In this document: positions 35,577-45,076 of the stretch, piece after piece
How the letters are laid out: each line of letters begins with the position of its first letter
How positions within the stretch are numbered: the first letter of the stretch is position 1
Assembly: GCF_024580735.1 (NCBI RefSeq)
Contig: NZ_JANIJX010000014.1
Location: 42,392 to 106,391 of the forward strand
DNA length: 64,000 nt
Source of the DNA: Brevibacterium moorei
Lineage (GTDB): Bacteria; Actinomycetota; Actinomycetes; Actinomycetales; Brevibacteriaceae
Reading direction: 5' to 3'
Position numbers and translations under genes: made by a program
Notes under the pieces: model-generated
The model's input: the letters and a program-made list of their open reading frames with translations, nothing else
Database searches by the model: none
Told to the model about the DNA's origin: nothing

Positions 35577-37163
35577 ATGAGTTCAGAATCCTCACCGAAA
35601 ACCACCGCGGCGAAACTCGCGGCTCTCATCGAGCGGCGCAGGCTGGCCCATGCGGGCAAGCAGACCGCCATCGACAAGCAGCATGCCAAGGGCAAGCAGA
35701 CTGCCCGCGAACGCATCGATCAGCTGCTCGACGCGGGTTCCTTCCAGGAGATAGACGAATTCGTCCGCCACCACAACACCCAGTTCGGAATGGCGGCGAA
35801 CCGGCCCGACGGTGACGGTGTGGTGTGTGGCCTGGGCACGATCGACGGGCGCACCGTGGCGGTGTTCGCCCACGATTTCACCGTCCTGGGCGGCTCCTTG
35901 GCCGAGGCCAACGGCCGCAAGATCGTCAAGGTCCAGAAACTGGCCCTCAAGCTGGGCTGCCCGATCATCGGTGTCAACGACTCCGGCGGCGCCAGGATCC
36001 AGGAGGGCGTGGGATCGATCGCCCTGTTCGCGGAGATCTTCCACTGGAACGTCCAGTCCTCCGGGGTGATCCCGCAGATCAGCCTGATCATGGGTCCCTC
36101 GGCCGGTGGAGCGGTCTACTCCCCCGCGCTGACCGACTTCACGATCATGGTCGACGGCACCAGTCACATGTACATCACCGGTCCCGATGTCATCAAGACC
36201 GTGACCGGCGAAGAGGTCGGCCATGAGGAGTTGGGCGGGGCCAGGACCCACAATTCGGTTTCGGGCAATGCCCACTATCTGGCCGCCGACGAGGCCGATG
36301 CACTGAACTATGTGCGCGATCTGTTGAGCTTCCTGCCGGGGAACAATATGGATCCGGCGCCCGCCACCGGGTATCCGGTCGACTTGGAGGCCTCCGATGA
36401 GGATCAGGCCCTGGACACCCTGGTGCCCGACTCCCCCGCCCAGCCCTACGACATCCTCGACGTCGTGCGCACGGTACTCGACGACGGCGAGTTCCTGGAG
36501 GCCTCCGAACTGTTCGCGCCGAATGTCGTCACGGGTCTGGGCCGGGTCGAGGGACAGACGGTGGGTGTCATCGCGAACCAACCGATGCAGCTGGCCGGTA
36601 CCCTCGACATCGACGCCAGCGAGAAGGCGGCCCGGTTCGTCCGCTTCTGCGATGCCTTCAACATCCCGATCCTGACCTTCGTCGACGTGCCGGGCTTCCT
36701 ACCGGGGACCGACCAGGAACTGGGTGGAATCATCCGGCGCGGGGCCAAACTCATCTACGCATACGGTGAGGCCACCGTCCCGCTGATCACCCTGATCACG
36801 CGCAAGGCCTACGGCGGCGCGTACTGTGTGATGGGCTCCAAACAGCTGGGCGCCGACCTGAACCTGGCCTGGCCCACCGCGCAGATCGCCGTGATGGGCG
36901 CACAGGGTGCCGCCAACATCGTCTACCGCCGCAAGCTCAAGGATGCGCAGGATGCCGGCCTCGATGTCGAGGCGGTGCGCGCGGACCTGGTCGAGGAGTA
37001 CGAGGACGCCCTGCTCAATCCCTATCTGGCGGCCGAGGAGGGCTACATCGACGCGGTGATCGCCCCGGTCGAGACCCGCGCCCGGATCGTCCGCGGACTG
37101 CGCGCACTGCGCAACAAGCATGTGGCCGCGCCCGAGCGCAAGCACGGGAACATTCCGCTGTGA
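35577..37163 (+). CDS. accD: Acyl-CoA (propionyl/acetyl-CoA) carboxylase beta subunit
   Basis: 528 residues, biotin-dependent carboxyltransferase. N-terminal [18 protein letters not shown]; CoA/biotin-binding [21 protein letters not shown]-terminal [18 protein letters not shown] and [20 protein letters not shown]. It transfers CO2 from carboxybiotin to acetyl- or propionyl-CoA. Next to birA and followed by an epsilon subunit, it corresponds in position to mycobacterial accD5 (propionyl-CoA). A GTG at 35559 is an alternative start. Confidence 0.96.
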   Translation: MSSESSPKTTAAKLAALIERRRLAHAGKQTAIDKQHAKGKQTARERIDQLLDAGSFQEIDEFVRHHNTQFGMAANRPDGDGVVCGLGTIDGRTVAVFAHDFTVLGGSLAEANGRKIVKVQKLALKLGCPIIGVNDSGGARIQEGVGSIALFAEIFHWNVQSSGVIPQISLIMGPSAGGAVYSPALTDFTIMVDGTSHMYITGPDVIKTVTGEEVGHEELGGARTHNSVSGNAHYLAADEADALNYVRDLLSFLPGNNMDPAPATGYPVDLEASDEDQALDTLVPDSPAQPYDILDVVRTVLDDGEFLEASELFAPNVVTGLGRVEGQTVGVIANQPMQLAGTLDIDASEKAARFVRFCDAFNIPILTFVDVPGFLPGTDQELGGIIRRGAKLIYAYGEATVPLITLITRKAYGGAYCVMGSKQLGADLNLAWPTAQIAVMGAQGAANIVYRRKLKDAQDAGLDVEAVRADLVEEYEDALLNPYLAAEEGYIDAVIAPVETRARIVRGLRALRNKHVAAPERKHGNIPL

Positions 37164-37381
37164 CCGGTGCACAGGACTCCAACACCGCATCCCTGGACCC
37201 GGCGCTCGAACGGCGCCTGGCCAAGCAAGCGGCCATCGCCGCCCTCGTCACCGTACGGCGCACGGTGGCGTTGCGCCAGGCACCGGCACCGGCCGCCACG
37301 CCGCGGGTGTTCGCAGCGCCTGCCAGGGGGATCCATGCCCCTGGCAGGCCGGCACGCGGTGGTTGGGCCCGCCGCTACTGA
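37160..37381 (+). CDS. accE: Acyl-CoA carboxylase epsilon-like small protein
   Basis: 73 residues beginning with GTG that overlaps the accD stop (GTGA). An N-terminal helix ([19 protein letters not shown]) is followed by an Ala/Pro/Arg stretch and a C-terminal WARRY. Size, position directly after accD and the terminal aromatic/Arg motif fit the actinobacterial epsilon subunit that strengthens alpha-beta association. The usual VRGNP opening is absent, so this is a divergent member or a different small protein. Confidence 0.6.
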   Translation: MTGAQDSNTASLDPALERRLAKQAAIAALVTVRRTVALRQAPAPAATPRVFAAPARGIHAPGRPARGGWARRY

Positions 37382-37389
37382 AGCACCGC

Positions 37390-37427
37390 GGCGGGGGTCC
37401 CGGTCCTCAGGCGCCGGGTCCCCCGCC
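37390..37427. terminator. Possible bidirectional hairpin between accE and MFS
   Basis: Imperfect 14-base inverted repeat (37390-37403, 37414-37427; one mismatch). It overlaps the last codons of the MFS gene, which weakens the case. Confidence 0.35.
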
Positions 37428-38621
37428 CGCTGTGCCGGAACCTCGAGTACGACGACCGGGTCCACGGCCGTGGACCGCCGTGTACACGCCGAGCGCCAGG
37501 ACGATCAGCACGGCCGCACAGACGTAGATGGCCCGGTCGCCGGCCCTACCCGAGACCCAGCCCAGGATGAGCGGGCCGATCCCGGTGCCCAAGTCGAGCA
37601 TGAGGAAGAAGGTCGCCATCGCCACGCCGATCTGCGCGCGCCCGACCGCCTGCACGGCAATCGTCTGCATGATCGGCATAACCGAGCCGAACCCCACGCC
37701 CAGGGCGACTCCCGCCAGCACGATCTGCCAGGGCTCGTGCGCGAGCGCCAGGACCACCAGGCCCACCGCGAAGACCAGCAGCATTGGATAGGCCACCGCG
37801 TTGTCGCCGCGCGCATCCTGCATCCGGCCGACCGTCAGACGGGCTGCGAAGGTCGCGCAGGCATAGGCGAAGAAGAACCAGCCCGCTGCCTGCGCCATGC
37901 CGTGGGCCGTGACGAACGGCTGGAGGAATGTCAGCACCCCGGAATACGCCATTCCGGCCAAGAACATCACCAGGGCGATCGGCAGGGCGCCGGGGGCCAC
38001 GATGCTGGCCGCGGACAGCCGCCACTTCCCCGCGATCTCCTCGGCACCGGGGGTGCGTTCGGGCACTCGCATGCACAGCAGCGCCAGCAGTCCACCCAGG
38101 GAGACCAGGGCCGAGGTGATGAACAACCAGTCATAGCCGGCAGCCGCGGTGATCGCCACGGCGCACAGCGGCCCGACCGCCGTGGCCAGGGATGTGGCCA
38201 GACCGAAGTAGCCGGTGCCCTCGCCCCGGCGGGAGTCGGGAATCAGACTCTGCGCGATCGTCATAAGCACTGTGTGGCCCAATCCGTAGCCGGCCCCATG
38301 GACCAGTCGGACCAGGATCAACAGCCACACCCCGCCCGCTGCGATGTAGAGCAGCGAAAGGACGATCGAGGACGCCAGGACGATCAGCAGCAGGCGCTTG
38401 CGCCCCATGAAGTCCATATACTTGCCGACGACGATCCGGCCGGCGACCGCCCCGACGATATAGGCGCTCGAGGCCAGACCCGCCACGGCCGCCCCGGCGT
38501 GGAAGCGCCCGGCCGCGTAGCCGGCCAGGGAGGTCATGAGCATGTAGAACAAAAGGCTGAGGAACAGGCTGACGACCAGCGAGAGATTGAAGTCCTTGGT
38601 CCACAGCCGCGCTCTATCCAC
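37407..38621 (-). CDS. MFS transporter
   Basis: 404 residues, about 12 hydrophobic segments in two halves. The loop 2-3 signature is VGKYMDFMGRKRLLL and a related RMQDARGD lies in the second half; LVRLVHGAGYGLGHTVLM resembles motif C of drug/H+ antiporters of the staphylopine/YfcJ type. Substrate not predictable. A Gly/Arg-rich cytoplasmic tail ends the protein. The GTG start has TAGACT 6 bases upstream and no ribosome site. Divergent from the DUF885 gene. Confidence 0.88.
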   Translation of the reverse strand: MDRARLWTKDFNLSLVVSLFLSLLFYMLMTSLAGYAAGRFHAGAAVAGLASSAYIVGAVAGRIVVGKYMDFMGRKRLLLIVLASSIVLSLLYIAAGGVWLLILVRLVHGAGYGLGHTVLMTIAQSLIPDSRRGEGTGYFGLATSLATAVGPLCAVAITAAAGYDWLFITSALVSLGGLLALLCMRVPERTPGAEEIAGKWRLSAASIVAPGALPIALVMFLAGMAYSGVLTFLQPFVTAHGMAQAAGWFFFAYACATFAARLTVGRMQDARGDNAVAYPMLLVFAVGLVVLALAHEPWQIVLAGVALGVGFGSVMPIMQTIAVQAVGRAQIGVAMATFFLMLDLGTGIGPLILGWVSGRAGDRAIYVCAAVLIVLALGVYTAVHGRGPGRRTRGSGTAGGGPGA

Positions 38622-38627
38622 CCGGGC

Positions 38628-38633
38628 AGTCTA
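38628..38633 (-). promoter_or_regulatory. -10 hexamer for leaderless MFS transcript
   Basis: TAGACT on the minus strand with a 6-base spacer (GCCCGG) to the GTG at 38621. Confidence 0.6.
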
Positions 38634-38711
38634 ATCAGCCGGGGCGGGGACCACCTGCCGTGTCCACCGGCTGAACCAGCGCACCGACTCCCCTACCCCA
38701 GCGGGGGCCGG

Positions 38712-38717
38712 TAGGCT
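38712..38717 (+). promoter_or_regulatory. -10 hexamer for DUF885 gene
   Basis: TAGGCT, 7 bases before the ATG at 38725, with no Shine-Dalgarno. Confidence 0.58.
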
Positions 38718-38724
38718 TTCGACT

Positions 38725-40422
38725 ATGACTGACGAAACTCGCACCCCGTCCCCCATCGACGCGATAGCCGAGGACTACTCGGCCCGGATGCTGGCGCTGT
38801 CGCCCGGCCTGCGCGTCTCCCTGGGCGTCGAGGGCGACCCCCATGCCCTCGACGATTATTCCCCGGCCGGAGCCGCCGCGGTGGACGAACTCAATGCCGC
38901 GACCCTGACCGCCCTGGACCGGGAACAGGCCGCGCACCGCGACGAGCTCGACGACGTCGACGCGGTGACGCTCGACGCGATGCGCGAACGCCTGGGCGTC
39001 GAACGCGAGCTCCACGCCCGCGGACTCGACGTGGGCGTGCTCAACAACATCGCCTCGCCCGCCCAGGACATTCGCGATCTGTTCGATCTGGTGCCCACCG
39101 AGACCGCCGCCGACTGGGCCGCCAGCGCCGGGAAACTCCGCTCGGTGGCCGGCGCCCTGGCCGGCTACGAGGAGTCCCTGCGAGTCGCCCTCGCAGCCGG
39201 CAGGGCGCCTGCCGTCCGCCAGGTGCGCGCGGTGATGGCCCAGGCCACCGAGGTGGCCCGCTCCGGCGGATCCTTCGACGCCTTCGTCTCCGGCGAGACC
39301 GTGCCAGAGGCCCTGCGCGGCGAGCTCGCCGATGCCGCGGCCCAGGCCAAGGGCGCCTATGCCGGTTTCAAGACCTTCCTGGAGACCGCGGTGCTGCCGC
39401 ACGCGCGCACGCAGGATGCGGCGGGCCGGGAGGACTACGCCCTGTACAGCCGCGAGTTCCTGGGTGCGAGCGTGGACCTCGACGAGACCTACCAGTGGGG
39501 CCTGGAGCAGGTGGCCGAACTCGACGCCGAACAGCGCCGGGTCGCGCAGCTGCTCTACCCGGGCGAGGATCTGAGCGTGCGCGCGACACTCGAGCGCCTG
39601 GATGCGGATCCGGCGCGCAAGATCCACGGCCTCGACGCCCTGCGGACGTGGATGCAGGAGACCGCGGATCAGGCGATCGCGCAGCTCGACGGCACGCATT
39701 TCGACATCCCCGAGGACCTCAAGCGGATCGAGGCGATGGTCCTGCCCAATGGCACCGGCGGCATCTACTACACGGGTCCCACCGATGACTTCTCCAGGCC
39801 GGGGCGCATGTGGTGGTCGGTGCCCGCCGGAGTCGAGGAGTTCTCCACTTGGCAGGAGCTCACGACCGTCTACCACGAGGGCGTGCCGGGGCACCATCTG
39901 CAGTTGGGGACGGCTGTGCAGATGAAGGACCGCCTCAACATGTGGCGGCGCAATCTGTGCTGGGTCTCCGGCCACGGAGAGGGCTGGGCCCTGTACGCGG
40001 AGAAGTTCATGGCCGAACAGGGCTTCATGGAAGAGCCCGGGAACTATATGGGCACCTTGGATTCGCAGCGGTTGCGGGCGGCCAGGGTCGTCGTCGACCT
40101 GGGCGTCCACCTGGGCAAGAAGGCCCCTGCCGAATACGGCGGCGGGATCTGGGACGCCGAGAAGGCGTGGAAGTACCTCACCGACAATGTCGCGATGGAG
40201 CGGAACTTCCTGCGCTACGAACTCGACCGGTACCTGGGGTGGCCCGGCCAGGCGCCCAGCTATAAGATCGGGCAGCGCCTGTGGGAGTCCGCCCGCGACA
40301 CGGCGCGGGCCAAGGCGCAGGCGGCCGGCCGGGAGTTCAGCCTCAAGGACTTCCACACCAGGGCCCTGGCGCTGGGCTCGGTCGGCCTGGACACTCTGAC
40401 CCGGGCACTCGAGCGCGACTGA
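38725..40422 (+). CDS. DUF885 family protein (predicted metallopeptidase)
   Basis: 565 residues. The defining motif VYHEGVPGHHLQLG (His384, Glu385, His390-His391) resembles a thermolysin/carboxypeptidase-type zinc site with unusual spacing; GEGWALYAEKFMAEQG supplies a downstream Glu. Upstream GGIYYTGPTDDFSRPGRMWW is also conserved. There is no signal peptide, so it is cytoplasmic. Family members are annotated as putative dipeptidases or carboxypeptidases but the substrate is not established here. Confidence 0.87.
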   Translation: MTDETRTPSPIDAIAEDYSARMLALSPGLRVSLGVEGDPHALDDYSPAGAAAVDELNAATLTALDREQAAHRDELDDVDAVTLDAMRERLGVERELHARGLDVGVLNNIASPAQDIRDLFDLVPTETAADWAASAGKLRSVAGALAGYEESLRVALAAGRAPAVRQVRAVMAQATEVARSGGSFDAFVSGETVPEALRGELADAAAQAKGAYAGFKTFLETAVLPHARTQDAAGREDYALYSREFLGASVDLDETYQWGLEQVAELDAEQRRVAQLLYPGEDLSVRATLERLDADPARKIHGLDALRTWMQETADQAIAQLDGTHFDIPEDLKRIEAMVLPNGTGGIYYTGPTDDFSRPGRMWWSVPAGVEEFSTWQELTTVYHEGVPGHHLQLGTAVQMKDRLNMWRRNLCWVSGHGEGWALYAEKFMAEQGFMEEPGNYMGTLDSQRLRAARVVVDLGVHLGKKAPAEYGGGIWDAEKAWKYLTDNVAMERNFLRYELDRYLGWPGQAPSYKIGQRLWESARDTARAKAQAAGREFSLKDFHTRALALGSVGLDTLTRALERD

Positions 40423-40453
40423 GACTTCCGGTGGCGGGAGCCGGGTGCGGATA

Positions 40454-40498
40454 CGGCAGTGGCCGGGCAGAACACGGGGTTCTGCCCGGCCACTGCCG
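40454..40498. terminator. Long perfect hairpin between convergent genes
   Basis: Perfect 20-base inverted repeat (40454-40473 and 40479-40498) with a 5-base loop, 31 bases past the DUF885 stop and 18 bases before the end of the opposing gene. It can stop transcription from both sides; no long T-tract. Confidence 0.8.
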
Positions 40499-40515
40499 GT
40501 TCGACTGCGCGGGCC

Positions 40516-40821
40516 CTAGATATCGCCGAGGTCCCGGCGCAGCCCGGCGGCCAGTTCGCCTCCGGCGGCGCACCAGGCGTCCTGTGCCCCGCACTCCGGC
40601 AGACAGTCGCGCAACATCACCAGCAGCTGGTCGGGCAGTGCGCGCTGTCCGTAGTCGGGGACCGGACGGGCATCGGAGGTCAGCGCGCTCAGCTCGACCA
40701 GGACCGCGCGCACCAGGGGCCCGGCCGCCGTCATCTGCGCCGGCGTCAGCCCGGCCAGGCGGATGCGCAGGCGGCGGATCTCCTGTTCCAGGACCTCAGC
40801 CGCCGAATCGCTCGACACCAC
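40516..40821 (-). CDS. Hypothetical protein
   Basis: 101 residues, not recognised. The N-terminal helix is charged (VLEQEIRRLRIRLAGLTPAQ) and the C-terminal half contains CLPECGAQDAWCAAGGEL with three Cys. It begins with GTG 3 bases after the Bax-inhibitor stop and has no ribosome site, so translation is probably coupled to that gene. Codon use is like the neighbours and the convergent hairpin follows directly, which supports a real gene. Confidence 0.6.
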   Translation of the reverse strand: MVSSDSAAEVLEQEIRRLRIRLAGLTPAQMTAAGPLVRAVLVELSALTSDARPVPDYGQRALPDQLLVMLRDCLPECGAQDAWCAAGGELAAGLRRDLGDI

Positions 40822-40824
40822 CGA

Positions 40825-41673
40825 TCAGTCGTTGCCGCGCAGATAGGACAGCAGGCGCAGGATCTCGACGTAGAGCCACACCAGGGTGGTCATGAGCGAG
40901 AAAGCGCACAGCCAAGAGTACTTCTCCGGGATCCGGTTGACCACGCCCTGTTCGATCATCTGGAAGTCCGATACCAGGGTCATGGCCGCCAGCACTGTGG
41001 CGACCAGGCCGATGATGACGCCCAGGGGCATGTCGATGCCCATGATGCTGATCTGCACACTGCGGGCGTTCATCGCGCCGCCGGAGAAGATCGAGAAGAA
41101 GAAGTTGACGATCGAGAACACGGCATAACCGCCCACGGCGATCATCAGGAACTTCAGGAAGCCCCCGGACATCCGGACCTTGGCGAACTTGAACAGGCAG
41201 AACATGACGGCGAAGACACTCAGGGTGGCCAGCACCGCCTGCACCACGATGCCGCCGTAGAGGGACTCGAACAGCTTGGAGATGCCGCCGAGGAACATGC
41301 CCTCGAACACCGCATAGCCCAGGATCAGGCCCTTCGAGGGCTCCTTCTTGAAGGCGTTGACCAGGCCCAGGACCAGCCCGACGATGGCACCCACCAGCAT
41401 CAGCTGGGGAATGAACCAGCCCACGGCCGCGCCGACGAGCAAGATGCCGAAGCAGGCCAGCGACTTCATGAAGACGTCATCGTAGGTCATCGCGCGTTCG
41501 GGCTGTGCCGGTGCCGCCTGATAGGCGGGCATCTGGAACTGCTGGTCGAGCTGCTGGGCACTGGGCGCGCCCGGCTGGTACGAGGCGGGGCCGGCCTGGT
41601 GGCCCTGCGGGATCATGTGACGGGAGTCGGAGACTCCCTGGCGGACGGTCCGGTCCATAAGGGGGTTGCCCAT
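40825..41673 (-). CDS. Bax inhibitor-1/YccA family membrane protein
   Basis: 282 residues. A Gln/Pro/Ala-rich cytoplasmic N-terminus (about 1-60) precedes seven hydrophobic segments, including FGILLVGAAVGWFIPQLMLV and ISIMGIDMPLGVIIGLVATV. The C-terminal Asp pair that gates TMBIM calcium leak channels can be matched to VSDFQMIEQG and the end RGND. The likely role is in ion or stress homeostasis; the bacterial role is unclear. AGGAG lies 9 bases before the ATG. Confidence 0.88.
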   Translation of the reverse strand: MGNPLMDRTVRQGVSDSRHMIPQGHQAGPASYQPGAPSAQQLDQQFQMPAYQAAPAQPERAMTYDDVFMKSLACFGILLVGAAVGWFIPQLMLVGAIVGLVLGLVNAFKKEPSKGLILGYAVFEGMFLGGISKLFESLYGGIVVQAVLATLSVFAVMFCLFKFAKVRMSGGFLKFLMIAVGGYAVFSIVNFFFSIFSGGAMNARSVQISIMGIDMPLGVIIGLVATVLAAMTLVSDFQMIEQGVVNRIPEKYSWLCAFSLMTTLVWLYVEILRLLSYLRGND

Positions 41674-41732
41674 GTGGTGCTCTCCTGTTGTGTGGTGCTT
41701 TGGTCCACAATTCTATGGGCGCAGCCTGGCAA

Positions 41733-41778
41733 AAGAATCAACACCCCTTGGTTATATAACCAGGGGGTGTTGATTCTT
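41733..41778 (-). terminator. 46-base palindromic terminator after ino1
   Basis: Symmetric palindrome able to form a 23-bp stem with one T-G wobble (pairs 41733-41778 inward), less a few bases for the loop. On the minus strand it runs into TTCTTTT. It begins 17 bases past the ino1 stop. Its AT content is unlike its surroundings. Confidence 0.82.
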
Positions 41779-41794
41779 CAGCAGGCGGTGGGAC

Positions 41795-42895
41795 TCAGCG
41801 TTCGATGTCCCCACGGATGAACGCCTCCACGGCGTTCTTGTTCGTGTCGTCGTCGCGCTGTTCGGGCGGCGACTTCATGAAGTAGGCGCTCGGCGAGATC
41901 AGCGCACCGCCGATCCCCCGGTCCAGACCGATCTTGGCCGCGCGCACCGCGTCGATGATGACGCCGGCGGAGTTCGGGGAATCCCAGACCTCCAACTTGT
42001 ACTCCAGCGACACCGGGGCATCGCCGAAGTTGCGGCCCTCGAGGCGCACGAATGCCCATTTGCGATCGTCGAGCCAGGCGACGTAGTCGCTGGGGCCGAT
42101 GTGGACATTGCGGTCGGCCTGCTTGCCGGCGAAGTCGCTGTTGTGCAGGTTCGAGGTCACGGCCTGGGTCTTGGAGATCTTCTTCGACTCCAGGCGTTCG
42201 CGCTCCAACATGTTCTTGAAGTCCATGTTGCCGCCCACGTTGAGCTGGTACGTCCGGTCCAAGGTCACGCCGCGGTCCTCGAACAGTTTGGCCATCACCC
42301 GGTGGGTGATGGTCGCGCCGATCTGGCTCTTGATGTCGTCGCCGACGATCGGCACGCCGGCCGCTTTGAACTTCTCGTCCCATTCCTTGGTGCCGGCGAT
42401 GAACACCGGCAGGGCGTTGACGAAGGCGACATGGGCGTCGATCGCGGCCTGGGCGTAGTGCTCCACGGCCTGCTGCGAGCCCACGGGCAAATAGCACACC
42501 AGCACGTCGACCTTGGCGTCGCGCAGCGCCTGCGCCACATCGACGGGTTCAGCGTCGGATTCGACGATGGTGTCGCGGTAGTAGCGGCCCAGACCGTCGA
42601 GGGTCGGACCGCGCATGACCTCCACACCCGTGGGCGGGACGTCGGCGATGTGGATCGTGTTGTTCTCGCTGGCGCCGATGGCCTCGGCGATGTCCACGCC
42701 GACCTTCTTACCATCGACGTCGAAGCCGGCGACGAACTGCAGATCGCCGACGTGGTAGTCACCGAACTGAACGTGCATCAGACCCGGGACCTGCGAGGTC
42801 GGGTCCGCGTCCTTGTAGTATTCGACGCCCTGGATGAGCGAGGATGCGCAATTGCCCAGACCGGCAATCGCCACGCGAATAGGATTGTGTGCCAC
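41795..42895 (-). CDS. ino1: Inositol-3-phosphate (inositol-1-phosphate) synthase
   Basis: 366 residues. NAD-binding [40 protein letters not shown]; active-site region [17 protein letters not shown] and [12 protein letters not shown]. It isomerises glucose-6-phosphate to 1L-myo-inositol-1-phosphate, the precursor of phosphatidylinositol and mycothiol in actinobacteria. The GTG at 42895 has AAGGAG 10 bases upstream; an ATG at 42922 lacks one. It has its own strong terminator. Confidence 0.95.
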   Translation of the reverse strand: MAHNPIRVAIAGLGNCASSLIQGVEYYKDADPTSQVPGLMHVQFGDYHVGDLQFVAGFDVDGKKVGVDIAEAIGASENNTIHIADVPPTGVEVMRGPTLDGLGRYYRDTIVESDAEPVDVAQALRDAKVDVLVCYLPVGSQQAVEHYAQAAIDAHVAFVNALPVFIAGTKEWDEKFKAAGVPIVGDDIKSQIGATITHRVMAKLFEDRGVTLDRTYQLNVGGNMDFKNMLERERLESKKISKTQAVTSNLHNSDFAGKQADRNVHIGPSDYVAWLDDRKWAFVRLEGRNFGDAPVSLEYKLEVWDSPNSAGVIIDAVRAAKIGLDRGIGGALISPSAYFMKSPPEQRDDDTNKNAVEAFIRGDIER

Positions 42896-42948
42896 TTGGC
42901 GGATTCTCCTTGTAATAGGCAAGACGGTTCAATAGTACTCAGTATCGC

Positions 42949-44541
42949 TCAGGACACGACAAGCGGTTCGAGCACCAGCTCGGGGTGCTCGCGCTGGACT
43001 CCCTGCAGACGCCAGCGGTCGGAGAACAGGGCCAGCAGTTCGCCGTCGGAACGCGAGAGCACCTCGACCGAGCGCTCACGCGCCAGGGTGGGCACAGCCT
43101 CGGGCGTCGTGCGACGGGCCAGCGAGAAGTTCAACCTCTCCATCTTCACCGGGGCATGGAACTCGTGGATCATCCGGTCCTCGGCCACCTCGAACTGCAT
43201 GGGACCCACCGCGCCGAGCACCGGTGCCTGGTCCCCGCGCAGATCCGAGCGCAGCACCTGCACGACGCCCTCGTGGTCGAGCTGTTCGATCCCACGGCGG
43301 AACTGCTTGTACTTCGAGGAGTCCTGCGCGCGGATGACCATGAAGTGCTCGGGGGCGAAGGTGGGGATCGGCGGGTACTCCACCCGGTCGTCCAGATATA
43401 GCGAATCCCCCACCCGCAGGGCCGAGGCGTTGACCAGGCCCACCACGTCACCGGGCCAGGCCTCGTCGATGACCTCGCGGTCGCGCCCGAAGACCTGCTG
43501 GGCGTACTTGGTGGCGAACGGCTTGCCGGAGGCGGCGTGGGTGACGACCATCCCACGCTCGAACACACCCGAGCACACCCGGATATAGGCCAGGCGGTCG
43601 CGGTGGTGCGAGTCCATGCCCGCCTGCACTTTGAACACGAACCCGGAGAACGCGGAGTCCACCGGGCGCACACCACCGTCGACGTCCGTGCGCGGCAGGG
43701 CTGCCGGTGCCAGGTCCACCAGCGTGTCAAGCAGCTTGTGCACACCGAAGTTGAGCACTGCGGAGGCGAACATCACAGGTGTCGTCTCGCCTGCCAGAAA
43801 GCGCTCCTGATCATGGTTCTGCTCTTCCAAGTCCAACAGTTCGGATTCGTCCACGGCCGTCGTCCAGGCCTCGGACTCGAGTTCCAGGGCGGCGTCCGCG
43901 TCCATCGTCTGTTCTTCGGCGATGCGGGCGCCGGCGTCGTTGCGCGTGTACTTCGTATACGTTCCCGAGGTCCGGTCCAGCACCCCGCGGAAGTCCCCCG
44001 ACTGTCCCACCGGCCAGGTCAGTGGCGTTGGCAGCATTCCGGTGCGCTCGAGGATCTCATCCATCAGCTCGAGGGCGTCGATGCCGGGCCTGTCCCACTT
44101 GTTGATGACCGTGATGATCGGCAGGTTGCGGTGCTTGCAGACTTCGAAGAGCTTCATCGTCTGCATCTCCAGGCCCTTGGCCGCATCGACGAGCATAACG
44201 GTGCAGTCGACTGAGGAGAGCACCCGATAGGTGTCCTCGGAGAAGTCGGCGTGGCCGGGAGTGTCGATGAGGTTGATGACGCAGTCGCGGTATTCGAACT
44301 GCAGCGCGGCCGAGGAGATCGAGATGCCGCGGTCCTGTTCCATCTGCATCCAGTCGGACACGGTGGCCCGGCGGCCCGCCTTGCCGTGAGTGGCGCCTGC
44401 CTGGCCGATGACGCGGGCGTGCAGTGCCAGGGCCTCGGTCAACGTGGACTTACCGGCGTCGGGGTGCGAAATGACGGCGAAGGTGCGCCGGCGCGCGGCC
44501 TGGTCACGGATTTCCTTGGGGGTATGGGTCTGCGAGCTCAC
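42949..44541 (-). CDS. prfC: Peptide chain release factor 3
   Basis: 530 residues, translational GTPase. G1 SHPDAGKST (25-33), G2 region EQDRGISISSAAL, G3 DTPGHADFSEDTYR, G4 VINKWDRPG. The RF3-specific domain follows (FVFKVQAGMDSHHRDRLAYI). RF3 removes RF1/RF2 from the ribosome after termination. The GTG start has TAGAAT 6 bases upstream and no ribosome site. Confidence 0.96.
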   Translation of the reverse strand: MSSQTHTPKEIRDQAARRRTFAVISHPDAGKSTLTEALALHARVIGQAGATHGKAGRRATVSDWMQMEQDRGISISSAALQFEYRDCVINLIDTPGHADFSEDTYRVLSSVDCTVMLVDAAKGLEMQTMKLFEVCKHRNLPIITVINKWDRPGIDALELMDEILERTGMLPTPLTWPVGQSGDFRGVLDRTSGTYTKYTRNDAGARIAEEQTMDADAALELESEAWTTAVDESELLDLEEQNHDQERFLAGETTPVMFASAVLNFGVHKLLDTLVDLAPAALPRTDVDGGVRPVDSAFSGFVFKVQAGMDSHHRDRLAYIRVCSGVFERGMVVTHAASGKPFATKYAQQVFGRDREVIDEAWPGDVVGLVNASALRVGDSLYLDDRVEYPPIPTFAPEHFMVIRAQDSSKYKQFRRGIEQLDHEGVVQVLRSDLRGDQAPVLGAVGPMQFEVAEDRMIHEFHAPVKMERLNFSLARRTTPEAVPTLARERSVEVLSRSDGELLALFSDRWRLQGVQREHPELVLEPLVVS

Positions 44542-44547
44542 CGGACC

Positions 44548-44553
44548 ATTCTA
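44548..44553 (-). promoter_or_regulatory. -10 hexamer for leaderless prfC transcript
   Basis: TAGAAT on the minus strand, 6-base spacer to the GTG at 44541. Confidence 0.6.
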
Positions 44554-44588
44554 CGTTGACTGTCCAGCCGGAACACATGCGTCCCCGC

Positions 44589-44594
44589 TAAGCT
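44589..44594 (+). promoter_or_regulatory. -10 hexamer for small membrane protein gene
   Basis: TAAGCT, 8 bases before the GTG at 44603; divergent from the prfC hexamer 35 bases away. Confidence 0.5.
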
Positions 44595-44602
44595 GTGGGG
44601 CC

Positions 44603-45028
44603 GTGACCGATCACCATTCGAACCGCACGCGTTCCACCCGCACCCGCGCTGCATACCGGCCGACTGACGAGCACGTCCGGATCGCCGCCGATCCCGAAGC
44701 CGGGCGCAGACGGCTGAACTGGATCCCGCCGCTCGTGGCCGCCGTCATCTCGATCCCGCTGCTGTGGCTGGCGATTCGCTTCTCCCTGCTGGCGGCCTCG
44801 ACGATGCGCGATATCGTGCTGCTCAACGACGCCCCCGGTACCGGTTTCACCATCGGCATGTACATCTACTCCGCCTGCGGCTGGCTGGCCCTGGCCGGCG
44901 TCCTGGCCTGCCTGTTCATCGCCCTGTTGCGCGGCACCCGGCGCTGGCGGATCTGGTGGTCCGCCGGCGCCCTGGCATTCGCGTTGGCCGTCCCGGCCAG
45001 TTGGCTGGCCCTGGGCTGGGTGTTCTGA
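44603..45028 (+). CDS. Hypothetical three-helix membrane protein
   Basis: 141 residues, not recognised. An Arg-rich N-terminus (about 1-40) is followed by three hydrophobic segments: IPPLVAAVISIPLLWLAI, YSACGWLALAGVLACLFIAL and WWSAGALAFALAVPASWLAL, separated by short loops. The GTG at 44603 fits a leaderless start; a longer frame from 44390 would run into prfC on the other strand and is not credible. Confidence 0.65.
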   Translation: MTDHHSNRTRSTRTRAAYRPTDEHVRIAADPEAGRRRLNWIPPLVAAVISIPLLWLAIRFSLLAASTMRDIVLLNDAPGTGFTIGMYIYSACGWLALAGVLACLFIALLRGTRRWRIWWSAGALAFALAVPASWLALGWVF

Positions 45029-45046
45029 GCACCTCCGCCGAGGCCG

Positions 45047-45073
45047 CGGCCGCCTTGGGCGCTCAGGCGGCCG
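45047..45073. terminator. Weak hairpin between convergent genes
   Basis: 8-base inverted repeat (45047-45054, 45066-45073) with an 11-base loop, in the 48-base gap before the hrpA end. Confidence 0.35.
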
Positions 45074-45076
45074 GTC

